A stretch of 15,718 bases of DNA from assembly GCA_036794585.1 (NCBI GenBank), contig DAIRGH010000066.1:1-15718 (forward strand), written 5' to 3'. The notes under the pieces were generated by a model. The model was not told where the DNA came from. It did no database searches and saw only the letters and a list, made by a program, of their open reading frames with translations. Source of the stretch: WHSW01 sp036794585. Lineage in GTDB: Bacteria > Actinomycetota > Thermoleophilia > Solirubrobacterales > 70-9. How positions within the stretch are numbered: the stretch's first letter is position 1; every line of letters begins with the position of its first letter. A program made the translations under genes and the position numbers. This document shows positions 1 through 8,082 of this stretch, piece after piece.

Positions 1-607
1 CGATCACCGCGTACTGAAGCGGCTTCGGCGAGGAGGGGGAGCTGGGGGGTGTGGCCGGGTTGACCTGCTGCACTCCCGTCGGCGACACCGCCGCAAGCCG
101 TAGCGACTGCTCGCGGTCACGCAGTGCGTCGCCCTCGGGCCCCGACCGCTTCGAGGGTTTGAGGTCGGCGAGGGCCTGACGCACCGCCTCGGTCTCGGCG
201 GCGATGTCGTCGCGAGCGCTCTCTTCGCGGAGCGCGATGTACTCGCGCGCGTAGACGTTGGCCACACGCGCCGCGCGCTTCGCCGACGAGGCGCGGGCGA
301 TGATCGTCGCCAAGTTGGTATCGGGCTCCTCCACCACGTCGACGTTGACCGGGGGGCCTAGCTTCTGCTCGACTCGCTCCTTGACACCCTCGAGCTGCAG
401 CAGGCGCACGTTGGTTGCCGCCTCGCGGTCGGGTTCTCCCGAGGCAAGGACGCTGCCGGTGTCGCGGAACAGCAGCGAGGTCTCGGCCTCGTACTTCTTT
501 GGCTGCAGGGCCGAAAAGACGAGCGCCGCGATCGGGATGAGGATCGCCGGGATCAGGAACGCGAGCAGCCGGCGGCGCAATGCCCCCTTCGAGCTCTGCG
601 GGCCCAT
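1..607 (-). CDS. Wzz-type polysaccharide chain-length protein, 3' end outside window
   Basis: Likely an inner-membrane polysaccharide co-polymerase that sets chain length with a Wzy polymerase and a BY-kinase. The frame is open for 202 codons from an ATG at 607 to the left edge. A short basic N-terminus (RRR at residues 11-13) precedes a membrane helix at about 14-34. The PKKYEAETSLLF segment at 36-47 follows, the usual start of the extracytoplasmic Wzz domain. The middle is charged and helical, with a Glu/Arg-rich stretch at about 130-175. The visible end is Pro/Ser-rich and leads into PKPLQYAV, as is typical just before the second membrane helix, so that helix and any fused kinase domain lie beyond the window. 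A GGGGAA ribosome site lies 3 bases upstream of the ATG. It follows the glycosyltransferase at 736-1845 on the same strand after 128 bases. The family call is good; whether a kinase is fused is unknown. Confidence 0.8.
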   Translation of the reverse strand, partial: MGPQSSKGALRRRLLAFLIPAILIPIAALVFSALQPKKYEAETSLLFRDTGSVLASGEPDREAATNVRLLQLEGVKERVEQKLGPPVNVDVVEEPDTNLATIIARASSAKRAARVANVYAREYIALREESARDDIAAETEAVRQALADLKPSKRSGPEGDALRDREQSLRLAAVSPTGVQQVNPATPPSSPSSPKPLQYAVI

Positions 608-735
608 TCGTTCCCCGCCTCTATTGTCCGCCATGACCCTGCCGTCCGGCCCGGCGGTGGACGTCTCCACACTCAAGAAACTGCTTTCGGCAGGCAAAAC
701 TCACCCATACCGACGAGCGCAACACCGTCTCCAAC
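608..735 (-). promoter_or_regulatory. 128-bp leader upstream of the Wzz gene
   Basis: This is the largest gene-free gap in the window. It lies between the stop of the upstream glycosyltransferase and the Wzz start and is less GC-rich than its surroundings. The minus strand has an AT-leaning patch at about 680-705 and an ACAATAGAG stretch close to the start. I see no convincing -35/-10 pair and no strong hairpin, only a weak GCCG/CGGC pairing near 650. A separate promoter for Wzz is plausible from the spacing but is not shown. Confidence 0.25.
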
Positions 736-1845
736 TCAGCGAAGGTACCGATCGAGGATCGTCGTCCGGTAGCGCTCCGCGAGAGCGTCCCAGTCGAAGC
801 TGGGCGCCAGGGCGTGTCCTGCCGCCGAGATCCGAGCGCGCACGTCGCCGTCGCGAGCGAGGCCCTCGACCTGCGCCACGAACTCATCCGGGTTTGATGC
901 GAGTCGCCCTGTGCCGGTGTCGCGCAGGACCTGGGAGAGCTCGAGGTCGTACGAGACGGTCGGCACTCCGAGAGCGATGTACTCGGCCAGCTTGATCGGC
1001 ATCGGCGCATGATCGACGCGCCGAGGGTAGAGCGCGAGGTCGAAATTGGCGATGTAGGCGGGCAGCTTGGACTGCGGTATGCGTCCGAGCAGCAGGATCT
1101 CGGGCCGCTCGGCGGCGATCTTGCGGGCGGCGGCGTCCGGCGCGCCGACCAGCCACAGACGCGCCGACGGCACCCGGACGCGGATCATGTCCCAGAGCTC
1201 GAGCAGATGCGCGACCCCGTCGAGCGGATGATTCCCCTTGCCGTTCGGGTCGGCGAGCAGCCACCGCGCCACGTAGCCGACCACCAGCTCTCCCGGGCGG
1301 CGGTGCTCCTCGGCGATCTGCTCGCGCTCCGCCTCCGTCAGCCCGCTGAAATCGACGCCCTGGGAGATGACATGGCCAGGCGTGCGGACGCCGAGGCTCT
1401 CGAATCTCTCGCGCGCACGGTCAGTCGTAACGACGTAGGCGCGCACGTTCGGGCGGTTGAGCAGCGCGACCTGCTCATCGCTGAACTCGGGATCGTCGAC
1501 GTCCACCACCACCCCGCCTTCGAACATCGCAACCTGCCGGTGGTTCGTGGCGAGCAGCCAGCGGTACTTCCTGTTCGCTGCGGCAAAGACGAGCCGGTCC
1601 CGGGGCCCGCTCGTCGCCGCCAGCAGTCGCGACTGCACGGCACGAACTGGGCGCCTGGACGAGATTTGGATCAGGAGGGGGTCCACCCGCCCCAGGCGCG
1701 GCAGGAGCTGGCTATAGCGTTGGTTGCCGTCGGCGCCCCAGCGGGTGTGGCAGAAGATGCGCTCGCCCGACGCTGGCTGCGTCAGCAGGCGCCACGCTGG
1801 GAGGCCGAAACGACTCACGGCGATCAACGTGCGCGGGCCGCGCAA
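736..1845 (-). CDS. GT-B glycosyltransferase (GT4-like)
   Basis: Predicted cytoplasmic glycosyltransferase adding a sugar to the growing repeat unit; donor and acceptor are unknown. From the TTG at 1845 it encodes 369 residues. The N-terminal Rossmann half runs to about residue 175. The C-terminal nucleotide-binding half begins at VVGYVARW (about 188-195), continues through LWLVGAPD and LLLGRIPQSKLPAYI, and holds the family signature MPIKLAEYIALGVPTVSYD at 282-300, with K285 and E288 where GT4 enzymes bind the donor phosphates. The open frame continues to an ATG at 2229, but those 128 extra codons are antisense to the GT2 gene and look like no protein family. The true start is therefore near 1845. 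It is uncertain: no ATG or GTG lies nearby, and the AGGGAG at 1852-1847 is too close to the TTG to be a good ribosome site. CTG at 1857 is an alternative. Confidence 0.85.
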   Translation of the reverse strand: MRGPRTLIAVSRFGLPAWRLLTQPASGERIFCHTRWGADGNQRYSQLLPRLGRVDPLLIQISSRRPVRAVQSRLLAATSGPRDRLVFAAANRKYRWLLATNHRQVAMFEGGVVVDVDDPEFSDEQVALLNRPNVRAYVVTTDRARERFESLGVRTPGHVISQGVDFSGLTEAEREQIAEEHRRPGELVVGYVARWLLADPNGKGNHPLDGVAHLLELWDMIRVRVPSARLWLVGAPDAAARKIAAERPEILLLGRIPQSKLPAYIANFDLALYPRRVDHAPMPIKLAEYIALGVPTVSYDLELSQVLRDTGTGRLASNPDEFVAQVEGLARDGDVRARISAAGHALAPSFDWDALAERYRTTILDRYLR

Positions 1846-1890
1846 ACTCCCTGAGGACAGAATCCGGACCCGCCCCGCGTTTTCTGGACA
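1846..1890. promoter_or_regulatory. Divergent intergenic region between two glycosyltransferases
   Basis: About 45 bases separate the inferred starts of the minus-strand GT-B gene and the plus-strand GT2 gene, so both promoters must overlap here or lie inside the neighbouring coding regions. The sequence has a short T-rich patch (GTTTTCTGGACA) just before the GTG at 1891. No clear -10/-35 elements or operator symmetry are visible. Confidence 0.25.
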
Positions 1891-2937
1891 GTGGACGCGA
1901 GTGAGAATCCATCCGTCTCCGTATGCCTGCCGGTGTACAACGCCGAGCGGTGGGTGCAGAGAGCCGTTCGCTCGGCGCTCGAGCAGACGTACGACGACCT
2001 CGAGATCGTGGTCGTCGACAACGCCTCCACCGACGGCACCCTGGCGATGGTGCGGGAGATCGACGACCCGCGGATTCGCCTGTTCAGGAACATCGAGAAC
2101 CTGGGCGTATACCGCAACTTCAACCGCACCATGGCGCTGTCCCGCGGTCGCTGGATCAAGCTCATGTGCGCTGACGACATCCTGTACGACCACTGCGTCG
2201 AGGAGATGCTGGGCGTGTTCCGGCGGCATCCGCGTGTCGCCCTGTGCTTCTGCCCGCGCGAGGTGATCTTGGAGGATTCAGGCGACGCCGAGAGCGTGCG
2301 CTGGAAGGAGAAGCACGAGCACTCGCACCTGCGCTTCGGTCCCCTGTCCGAGGTCACCGACGGCGACTCGCTGCTGGCGAGGTGGGTTGAGGACGAGCTG
2401 CGCACGAACTGGATCGGTGAGCCCACGAACGTGATGATGAGCCGTGACTGCCTGCAGCGCGTCGGCACGTTTCCCCTGCGGATGGAGAACAACGGCGACA
2501 TCGACCTCTGGGCGCGGGCGATGGCGTTCGGAGACGTCGGCTTCGTCGATCGCCCGCTCGTCGGCTACCTGGTCCGTGGCGGGTCGGTCGACAGCGTCAA
2601 CCGCGAGACCGGAAGAGCGTGGCTCGACCGCGTCTGGCTTCTCGAAGGCCTGCTCGGCTACGAACCGGTCCGCAAGCGCTTTCCTGAATTGCGCCGACTG
2701 CGCAGGCGCGCCGCGATGCGCGCGCTGCAGCGGCTGGTCACGGGCGATCACGCACCCGGCCGCGGGCGCTTCGGCGACGCGCGTGCATACGTCTCGCATC
2801 GGCTGCGCCGGAGCCGCCAGGCCGCTGCCGGCCGGCTCTACGGCTCGATCGCCGACAGGGGCACCGATGGCGAGACAGTGCCGGTCAGCCCTGTTCCGGG
2901 GGCGTCACGATCCGCGGCTCCGGGATCGGGACGATGA
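1891..2937 (+). CDS. Family 2 glycosyltransferase
   Basis: Predicted inverting GT-A glycosyltransferase of 348 residues. The GT2 domain begins almost at the N-terminus: VSVCLPVYNAERW (9-21), then IVVVDNASTDGT (39-50) with the nucleotide-binding Asp, and MCADDILYD (92-100) carrying the metal-binding acidic pair D95/D96. An acceptor-side region follows, ending in an Arg-rich tail (about 265-320) that could lie against the membrane. I found no transmembrane helix. The GTG at 1891 is the only start that keeps the first beta strand; its ribosome site is weak. The last 53 bases overlap the end of the convergent C-methyltransferase gene, so the final 17 residues are encoded opposite that gene's C-terminus. 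The substrate cannot be told from sequence. Confidence 0.88.
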   Translation: MDASENPSVSVCLPVYNAERWVQRAVRSALEQTYDDLEIVVVDNASTDGTLAMVREIDDPRIRLFRNIENLGVYRNFNRTMALSRGRWIKLMCADDILYDHCVEEMLGVFRRHPRVALCFCPREVILEDSGDAESVRWKEKHEHSHLRFGPLSEVTDGDSLLARWVEDELRTNWIGEPTNVMMSRDCLQRVGTFPLRMENNGDIDLWARAMAFGDVGFVDRPLVGYLVRGGSVDSVNRETGRAWLDRVWLLEGLLGYEPVRKRFPELRRLRRRAAMRALQRLVTGDHAPGRGRFGDARAYVSHRLRRSRQAAAGRLYGSIADRGTDGETVPVSPVPGASRSAAPGSGR

Positions 2938-4195
2938 ACTGGCCGCCGCCTTCGAGGTACTCGCGCTGTTGCCGCGCGATCTCGTCGACCAGGTTCCACG
3001 CCAGGACCACCACGTAGTCGGGCCGCTCATCGAGCAGCGCCTGAGGCGACCGAATCGGGAGTCCACTACCAGGCATGTGCAGGCCCTGCTTGTGAGGGCT
3101 GGCATCGGCGACGAAGTCGATCGACTCGGTGCCGATCCCGAAGGTGTTGAGCAGTGTGCTCCCCTTCGCGGCGGCCCCGTAGGCGGCGAGCGTCTTCCCC
3201 TGGGCCTTCAGGTCGGCGAACAGCTCGTTGAGGCGGTCGCCGATGCGGCGGACGTCCTCGGCGAACTCGAGGTAGGGCTCTAGTCGCGCCACGCCCCAAG
3301 CCTCCTCCTCGGCAAGCAACTCGCGGGTGGACTCTCCAGGCTGGCCGAACTCCGACCTCCTGGCGAACAGGCGCAGAGACTCCCCGTGAATCGGGATCCG
3401 CTCGACCTGCTCGATCACCATTCCGTGGCGGGCGAAGAGCCGCGTCAGCGCGGTCAGCGAGAAGTAGCAGTTGTGCTCGTGGTAGATCGTGTCGAAGGCA
3501 CGGCGGTCCAGGAAGTCCCTTACGTACGGCACCTCGATCACGGCGCGCCCGCCCTTCGCCAGGAGCAGAGCCAGGCCGGCGACGAAGCCGTTGAGGTCCG
3601 GCACGTGGGCGAGCACGTTGTTGGCGTGCACGACGTCCGGGCTGATCCCCTCCGCGACGAGGCTCGCCGCGAGCTCCTGTCCGAAGAACTCACAGCGCGT
3701 GGGGATGCCGCGCTCCTCCGCCACCGGAGCGATGTTCCTGGCCGGCTCGATCCCGAGCACCGGTACGCCCGCGTCACGGTAATGCTGCAGGAGGTAACCG
3801 TCGTTGCTGGCGATCTCCATGGCCAGCGACTCCCGCCCGAGGCCGTCCTCGGCGACGAGACGGCCGGTGAGGACGCGAGCGTTCTCGACCAGTGCCTCGA
3901 CCACCGACGAGAAGTACGGATAGTCCTCGAACAGCTCCTCAGGCGGCACGGAGTCGAGGATCTGCAGCAGAGAGCACTCGGGGCACAGGCTGAGGTCCAA
4001 CGGGTAGTGGGGCTCGGGGCGCGCCAGCTCCTCGGGACCGCGAAGTGAGTTGGCCAGCGGTTGGTCGCCGAGCCGGAGGACGTCGATGAGCGCCCCGGCC
4101 CCGCACGCTCGGCAGGTGTCGCGATGCTCCGCCGCGGGCTCGACCGCCTCGGGCGCGTCGAGGCCGGCCTCGGTGGGGCTGATCGGCTCGCTCAT
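2885..4195 (-). CDS. NDP-sugar C-methyltransferase (NovU/TylC3/TcaB9-like)
   Basis: SAM-dependent enzyme of 436 residues in the family that C-methylates NDP-keto-deoxy sugars to give branched sugars. Its three-part architecture is visible. An N-terminal zinc module has C28-x2-C31 and C71-x2-C74. A class I methyltransferase core follows, with the SAM loop near AMEIASNDGYLLQ (125-137) and the active-site segment DTIYHEHNCYFS (235-246), whose Y-H-E-H residues are the family's catalytic cluster. The C-terminal domain carries YGAAAKGSTLLNTFGI (339-354). The start is the ATG at 4195, preceded by GGCGAGG. An in-frame ATG at 4264 would add 23 non-conserved residues and overlap ugd. It is the last gene of the minus-strand sugar operon, 10 bases after ugd, and overlaps the convergent GT2 gene by 53 bases. 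Its likely substrate is the keto sugar made by the dehydratase at 8549-9571 (inference). Confidence 0.9.
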   Translation of the reverse strand: MSEPISPTEAGLDAPEAVEPAAEHRDTCRACGAGALIDVLRLGDQPLANSLRGPEELARPEPHYPLDLSLCPECSLLQILDSVPPEELFEDYPYFSSVVEALVENARVLTGRLVAEDGLGRESLAMEIASNDGYLLQHYRDAGVPVLGIEPARNIAPVAEERGIPTRCEFFGQELAASLVAEGISPDVVHANNVLAHVPDLNGFVAGLALLLAKGGRAVIEVPYVRDFLDRRAFDTIYHEHNCYFSLTALTRLFARHGMVIEQVERIPIHGESLRLFARRSEFGQPGESTRELLAEEEAWGVARLEPYLEFAEDVRRIGDRLNELFADLKAQGKTLAAYGAAAKGSTLLNTFGIGTESIDFVADASPHKQGLHMPGSGLPIRSPQALLDERPDYVVVLAWNLVDEIARQQREYLEGGGQFIVPIPEPRIVTPPEQG

Positions 4196-4205
4196 CCTCG
4201 CCAAG

Positions 4206-5582
4206 CTAGACGGCCGCAGACGGAAGCGGTGGGGGCGACATGCCGACGCCGATGTAGATCGCATCGCCGAGCTGCTCCGGATCGAGCATGCGGCGGGGAT
4301 CGACGACGACTAGCTCGGATCGGCCGGCGTCGGAGATCACCTGCGGGAGCGCTGCGATCTCGCGGGCGTTCGTCGTCAGCACGCAGGCATCTGCGTCCGC
4401 GATCGCATCGGCGAGCGTGGCACTCACCTCGACCCGGCCTCCCGCCGTGTATCGGCTCAGCGCGGCAGCTTCGACGAGCGGGTCATAGACCTTGACTGCG
4501 GCGCCGCGGGCCAGCAACTCGTCGACGATCCTGAGGCCCGGTGACGACCGCAGGTCGTCTGTGCCGGCCTTGAAGGCGACCCCGAGGACGGCGACCGTAC
4601 GGTCGGCGAACGTCCCGAGCGCCCGCTCCGCGGCATCGGTGACCCGCCGCGGCTGGGCCTCGTTCACGTCCCTGACCGCGCGTAGGACGGGTACCTCCTC
4701 GCCGTGAGCCGCCGCCGCCGCGATCAAGGCGGTGAGGTCTTTGGGCAGGCAGCTGCCGCCGAAGCCACAGCCGGCCCTGAGGTAGGACAGGATCTCTGCC
4801 CGGCCGCCGTTCACGGTGCTCATCCGTCGATCCGCGTGCACGATCGCGAGCACGTCCTCGACGTCGACGCCCGGAAGCGCCTCGCTGATGTGCGCGACCT
4901 CGTTCGAGAACGAGACCAGCGTCGCCAGGAACGCGTTCGATGCGTATTTCGCGAGCTCCGCCGTCGCCGGGCTCGTGAAGATGATCGGCGCCCCGAGGGG
5001 CTCGTATGCCGCCGCCAGGAGCTCGCGGCCGTGGGGATCGTCGCAGCCGACCACGATCCGATCGGTACGGAGAAAGTCGCGCAGCGCCGAGCCCTCGCGC
5101 AGGAACTCGGGGTTGGACGCGACCGGGATGTCGGGTCCGAGCGCCGGCGCCACCAGGCTCTCGTTGGTGCCCGGTACGACCGTGCTGCGCACGGCAACGA
5201 CCCGATCCCGCCTCGGCGCCGCATCGAGAGCCTCGCGCAACGCGGCCGCGGCGGCACCGAGATAGCTCAGCTCGATCGACCCGTCGGCCTTCGGTGGGGT
5301 CTGGACGGACAGCAGCACGACCGAGGCCTCGCCCGCGTCAGCCAGTGAGTCGCTGAAGCGCAGGCGACCGTTGCTGAGCTGCAGGCCCAACAGCTTGTCG
5401 AGCCCCGGCTCATAGAAGGGAGCCGAACCCGCCTGCAGCCGCTCACGCCTCTCGTCGTCGATCTCGATCCCAACCACGCGGTGTCCCACGGAGGCCAGGC
5501 CGACGGCCGAGACCAGACCGACATAGCCGCAGCCGACCACCGCGAGGTCCATCGGACCACGTGCCTCGGTCGAGCCGGTCAT
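4206..5582 (-). CDS. ugd: UDP-glucose 6-dehydrogenase family protein
   Basis: NAD-dependent dehydrogenase of 458 residues that oxidises UDP-glucose (or a related NDP-hexose) to the uronate in two steps. The N-terminal Rossmann motif is VVGCGYVGL (15-23). The conserved PEFLREGSALRDF segment lies at 158-170, K212 and N216 sit in ELAKYASNAF, and the catalytic thiol C278 is in GFGGSCLPKDL. The C-terminal domain includes VLGVAFKAGTDDLRSSP, the usual family signature. All catalytic residues I can check are intact. The first ATG at 5582 overlaps the upstream stop as ATGA and has a GGAGGAG site just before it, which implies translational coupling; a second ATG at 5552 would also fit the conserved N-terminus. 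With the UXS-like gene directly upstream, UDP-glucose is the most likely substrate, although GDP-mannose or UDP-ManNAc dehydrogenases share the fold. Confidence 0.92.
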   Translation of the reverse strand: MTGSTEARGPMDLAVVGCGYVGLVSAVGLASVGHRVVGIEIDDERRERLQAGSAPFYEPGLDKLLGLQLSNGRLRFSDSLADAGEASVVLLSVQTPPKADGSIELSYLGAAAAALREALDAAPRRDRVVAVRSTVVPGTNESLVAPALGPDIPVASNPEFLREGSALRDFLRTDRIVVGCDDPHGRELLAAAYEPLGAPIIFTSPATAELAKYASNAFLATLVSFSNEVAHISEALPGVDVEDVLAIVHADRRMSTVNGGRAEILSYLRAGCGFGGSCLPKDLTALIAAAAAHGEEVPVLRAVRDVNEAQPRRVTDAAERALGTFADRTVAVLGVAFKAGTDDLRSSPGLRIVDELLARGAAVKVYDPLVEAAALSRYTAGGRVEVSATLADAIADADACVLTTNAREIAALPQVISDAGRSELVVVDPRRMLDPEQLGDAIYIGVGMSPPPLPSAAV

Positions 5583-6712
5583 GCCTCCTCCGCCTCGACG
5601 TAGTGCCGATAGGTGCGCGCCAGACCCTGGTCCAGGTCGACCTCAGGCGACCATGCGATCGCCTCCCTGGTCTTGCGCAGGTCCGGCGAGCGGCGGTTCG
5701 GGTTGTCCACGAGGTAGGCGGGATCCTCGCTGCGCGCAAACCGGATCCCCGCCCCCGTTGCCGCGACCCGGTCCATCGCCTCGGCGACCTCCCGGATCGT
5801 CACCTCCTGGTCGTTTCCCACGTTGTAGGCCTGGCCAGGCTCGCCGCCGGTGACCAGCTTGATCAGCGCCGTCGCGAAGTCGGTGATGTAGCAGAAGCTG
5901 CGGGTGGCGCTGCCGTCGCTCAGCAGCGTGATCGGCCGGCCCGCGAGGACATCTGAGAGGAGGTCCGGGATCACGCGACCATCGTCCAATCGCAGACGCG
6001 GCCCGTAGACGTTGAACGGCCGGATGATCCGCACCGGTAGGCCGTACAGGCGGAAGTACGTCATGCAGAGCGTTTCGGCAAGCCGCTTCGACTCGTCGTA
6101 GCAGGCCCGCGGCCCCGTCGAGGAAACGTGCCCCCAGTAGTCCTCCGAAGTCGGGACCCGGTCAGGCGGGGGATCTCCGTAGATCTCGCTCGAGCTCAGG
6201 TACACGAAGCCCTCCACCCCGTGCTCGCGCGCGAGCTCGAGGAGGTTCCGGGTGCCGGTGACGTTCACGTCGATCGTCTCGAGAGGGTGCTGGCGATACC
6301 AGGTCGGCGAGGCGATGCTGGCGGCGTGGACGATGTAGTCGACGCTGCCGGGAGCGACAACTCCGGTGCTGATGTCCTGGTCGACGAAGATCACGTCGTC
6401 GCGGCCGCGCAGATGTGCGAGCCGCTCTGCGACCCCCGTGGTCAGGTTGTCGACCGAGATCACCTGGCATGGCTCGGTGAGGATCTGGTCGTTGGCGAAC
6501 GCAAGCGCGTCGACGACGTAGCTCGGTAGGAACCCGGCCCCGCCGGCGATCAATACGCGCTTGCCCTCCAGACGTCGACACTCCGGCTCGGCCCGCGTGA
6601 CGATCTCGTCGATGTCGGCGGCAACCACGCTCGTCGGCAGGGCCTCGGCCATGGCGGCAAGGATCGCAGCCGGGTCGCGCGCGGTCAGCGGGGCGAGCTC
6701 GGGCTCAGGCAT
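5579..6712 (-). CDS. UDP-glucuronate decarboxylase-like extended SDR (UDP-xylose synthase type)
   Basis: NAD-dependent extended SDR of 377 residues. The cofactor loop GGAGFLPS is at 57-64, SSSEIYGDP at 173-181 supplies Ser and E176, and the catalytic pair Y205/K209 is in GPRACYDESKRLAE (200-213). That wording, with SEIYGDP, is characteristic of UDP-xylose synthases and close relatives. FNVYGPR and DGSATRSFCYITD (267-279) are further family landmarks. About 48 residues precede the Rossmann fold, a segment not needed for the fold and not recognisable to me. The gene starts 53 bases after the methyltransferase upstream and overlaps ugd by 4 bases. Ugd product feeding this enzyme would give UDP-xylose. 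A dehydratase or epimerase activity on another UDP-uronate cannot be excluded. Confidence 0.82.
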   Translation of the reverse strand: MPEPELAPLTARDPAAILAAMAEALPTSVVAADIDEIVTRAEPECRRLEGKRVLIAGGAGFLPSYVVDALAFANDQILTEPCQVISVDNLTTGVAERLAHLRGRDDVIFVDQDISTGVVAPGSVDYIVHAASIASPTWYRQHPLETIDVNVTGTRNLLELAREHGVEGFVYLSSSEIYGDPPPDRVPTSEDYWGHVSSTGPRACYDESKRLAETLCMTYFRLYGLPVRIIRPFNVYGPRLRLDDGRVIPDLLSDVLAGRPITLLSDGSATRSFCYITDFATALIKLVTGGEPGQAYNVGNDQEVTIREVAEAMDRVAATGAGIRFARSEDPAYLVDNPNRRSPDLRKTREAIAWSPEVDLDQGLARTYRHYVEAEEA

Positions 6713-6765
6713 TGCCCATTAAACGTCCGATCAGGCGAGGAACTTGCCCCGCCGATGCCCACACA

Positions 6766-7530
6766 TCAGCTCTCGCGCATGGCGATGGCCTCGGCCGACT
6801 CGAACAGGTCGACCCTGTATCGGTGCAGCAGGAACCAATCCAGTGGCCGTCGGTTCTGCAGCCGGCGGTGGCTCGTGAATGGGCTGGCCGAGGCGAGCAG
6901 CTCCTGGTTCGCGGTCCTTCTTTTCATGCTCTCCTCGCGCAGCTGGAAGTACGTCACGAAGATCGGCCGTGGGGCCGCGGCGTAGGAGTCGGTGAGGTTC
7001 TGGAGGACCCGCTCCATGACGGCCTCGGTGAAGGGATTCGCGAAGTGGACGACGAGCGGTTCGTCCGGGAACTGAAAGGACCGCGCGTCCCCGAGCACGA
7101 GCTCGATCTTGGCCGCCGCCGGTAGTCGCGACGCGCGCACGTTGGCAACGGCGCGCTCGTGGTTCTCCTTCACGTACTCGACGCCGATGATGCGTCGAAA
7201 TCCATGCTCGGCGGCGACGAACAGCACCCTTCCCTCACCCGAGCCCACGTCGACGAAGGCGAAGTCGCCGAGGCGCTCGGGCAGGCTCCGAAGCCACCAG
7301 CGGCTGACCCTGGGAGGCTGCCCCACGTAGTTCAGCGCGATGCCCTCCGCCGCGCTCCCCGCCACGACCGTGGTCGCCCTCCCCTCCCCCCGCCCCCCGG
7401 ATTCGCCGACGACGATCCCGACCGAGCGGTCGAACCGGCGAGCCTCCCAGCGCAGCACCCGCAGCACGAGTGCGCGAGCACGTCGCTTGACGCCAATCCG
7501 CGCACGGTCGAGGGCGCCCCCCAGGCTCAC
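6766..7530 (-). CDS. Class I SAM-dependent methyltransferase
   Basis: A 254-residue protein with a basic N-terminal helix (about 9-35, Arg-rich) and a class I methyltransferase domain. Motif I is FVDVGSGEG (92-100), the acidic residue at the end of the second strand is E118 in IGVEYV, and an FANPF segment follows where class I enzymes place motif IV. Given its place in a sugar operon, O- or N-methylation of a sugar is a reasonable guess, but this family also includes protein methyltransferases and I cannot name the substrate. It starts with GTG at 7530, overlapping the stop of the upstream SDR as GTGA. The same GTGAGC hexamer occurs at the previous gene junction (8552-8547) because the 558-bp repeat ends just inside this gene. 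Confidence 0.75.
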   Translation of the reverse strand: MSLGGALDRARIGVKRRARALVLRVLRWEARRFDRSVGIVVGESGGRGEGRATTVVAGSAAEGIALNYVGQPPRVSRWWLRSLPERLGDFAFVDVGSGEGRVLFVAAEHGFRRIIGVEYVKENHERAVANVRASRLPAAAKIELVLGDARSFQFPDEPLVVHFANPFTEAVMERVLQNLTDSYAAAPRPIFVTYFQLREESMKRRTANQELLASASPFTSHRRLQNRRPLDWFLLHRYRVDLFESAEAIAMRES

Positions 7531-8082
7531 CCGCCCACCTCGACCGTCGCCGGCTCCGCGGCGCGCAGTCGCTGCTCATACCAGGCGTAGGTCTTGGCCA
7601 GCCCCTCCTCGAGGCTCCAGCTCGGCGTCCACCCGAGCTCTCGCTGGATCGCGGTCGAGTCGACCTGCAGCCGGTCGGCCTCTGCGTGAGGCTTGCCCTT
7701 GCCGCGAACGTCTGGCTCCAGCTGCTTGCCAGAGACCGCGATCAGCCGGCGGACGAGATCGAGGACCGAGATCGGCTCCCCCATCCCCGCATTCCAGGCG
7801 CGGCCATAGTGCTCCGGCGAGTCCAGCGAGTCGGCGACGGTCAGGTAGACGTCGATGGCGTCCTCGACGTAGAGGTACTCGCGCTCGGGGCTGCCGTCAG
7901 AGCGGATCACCGGGCGCTCGCCGCGGACCAGGGCGCGGGCGCTGTCGGGGACGATTCGCGACCAGTTGCGGTCGCCGCCGCCGTAGACGTTCGCCAGGCG
8001 GGTGACCGCGACCGGGAGCCCATAGGTGACCGCGTAGCAGCGCGCGATCATGTCCGCGCAGCCCTTGGAGACGTCGTAGGGG
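7525..8082. repeat. 558-bp perfect direct repeat, copy A
   Basis: Every base from 7525 to 8082 matches 8547 to 9104 at a constant offset of 1022; I compared the two copies along their whole length and found no mismatch. The match stops sharply at both ends. On the right it ends at the codon before PYDVSK of the SDR gene; on the left it ends just after the GTGAGC that is both stop overlap and start of the next gene. The copy therefore covers the catalytic-motif and substrate-binding half of one SDR gene plus its translational junction. Confidence 0.97.

Noticed and set aside
1009..1854. Plus-strand open frame of 281 codons opposite the GT-B gene
   Set aside because: The minus strand carries clear glycosyltransferase motifs in the same bases; the plus-strand product is low-complexity Arg/Ala/Asp sequence typical of an antisense shadow.
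3386..4048. Plus-strand open frame of 220 codons opposite the C-methyltransferase
   Set aside because: It has no family resemblance, and the minus strand has intact zinc and SAM motifs throughout.
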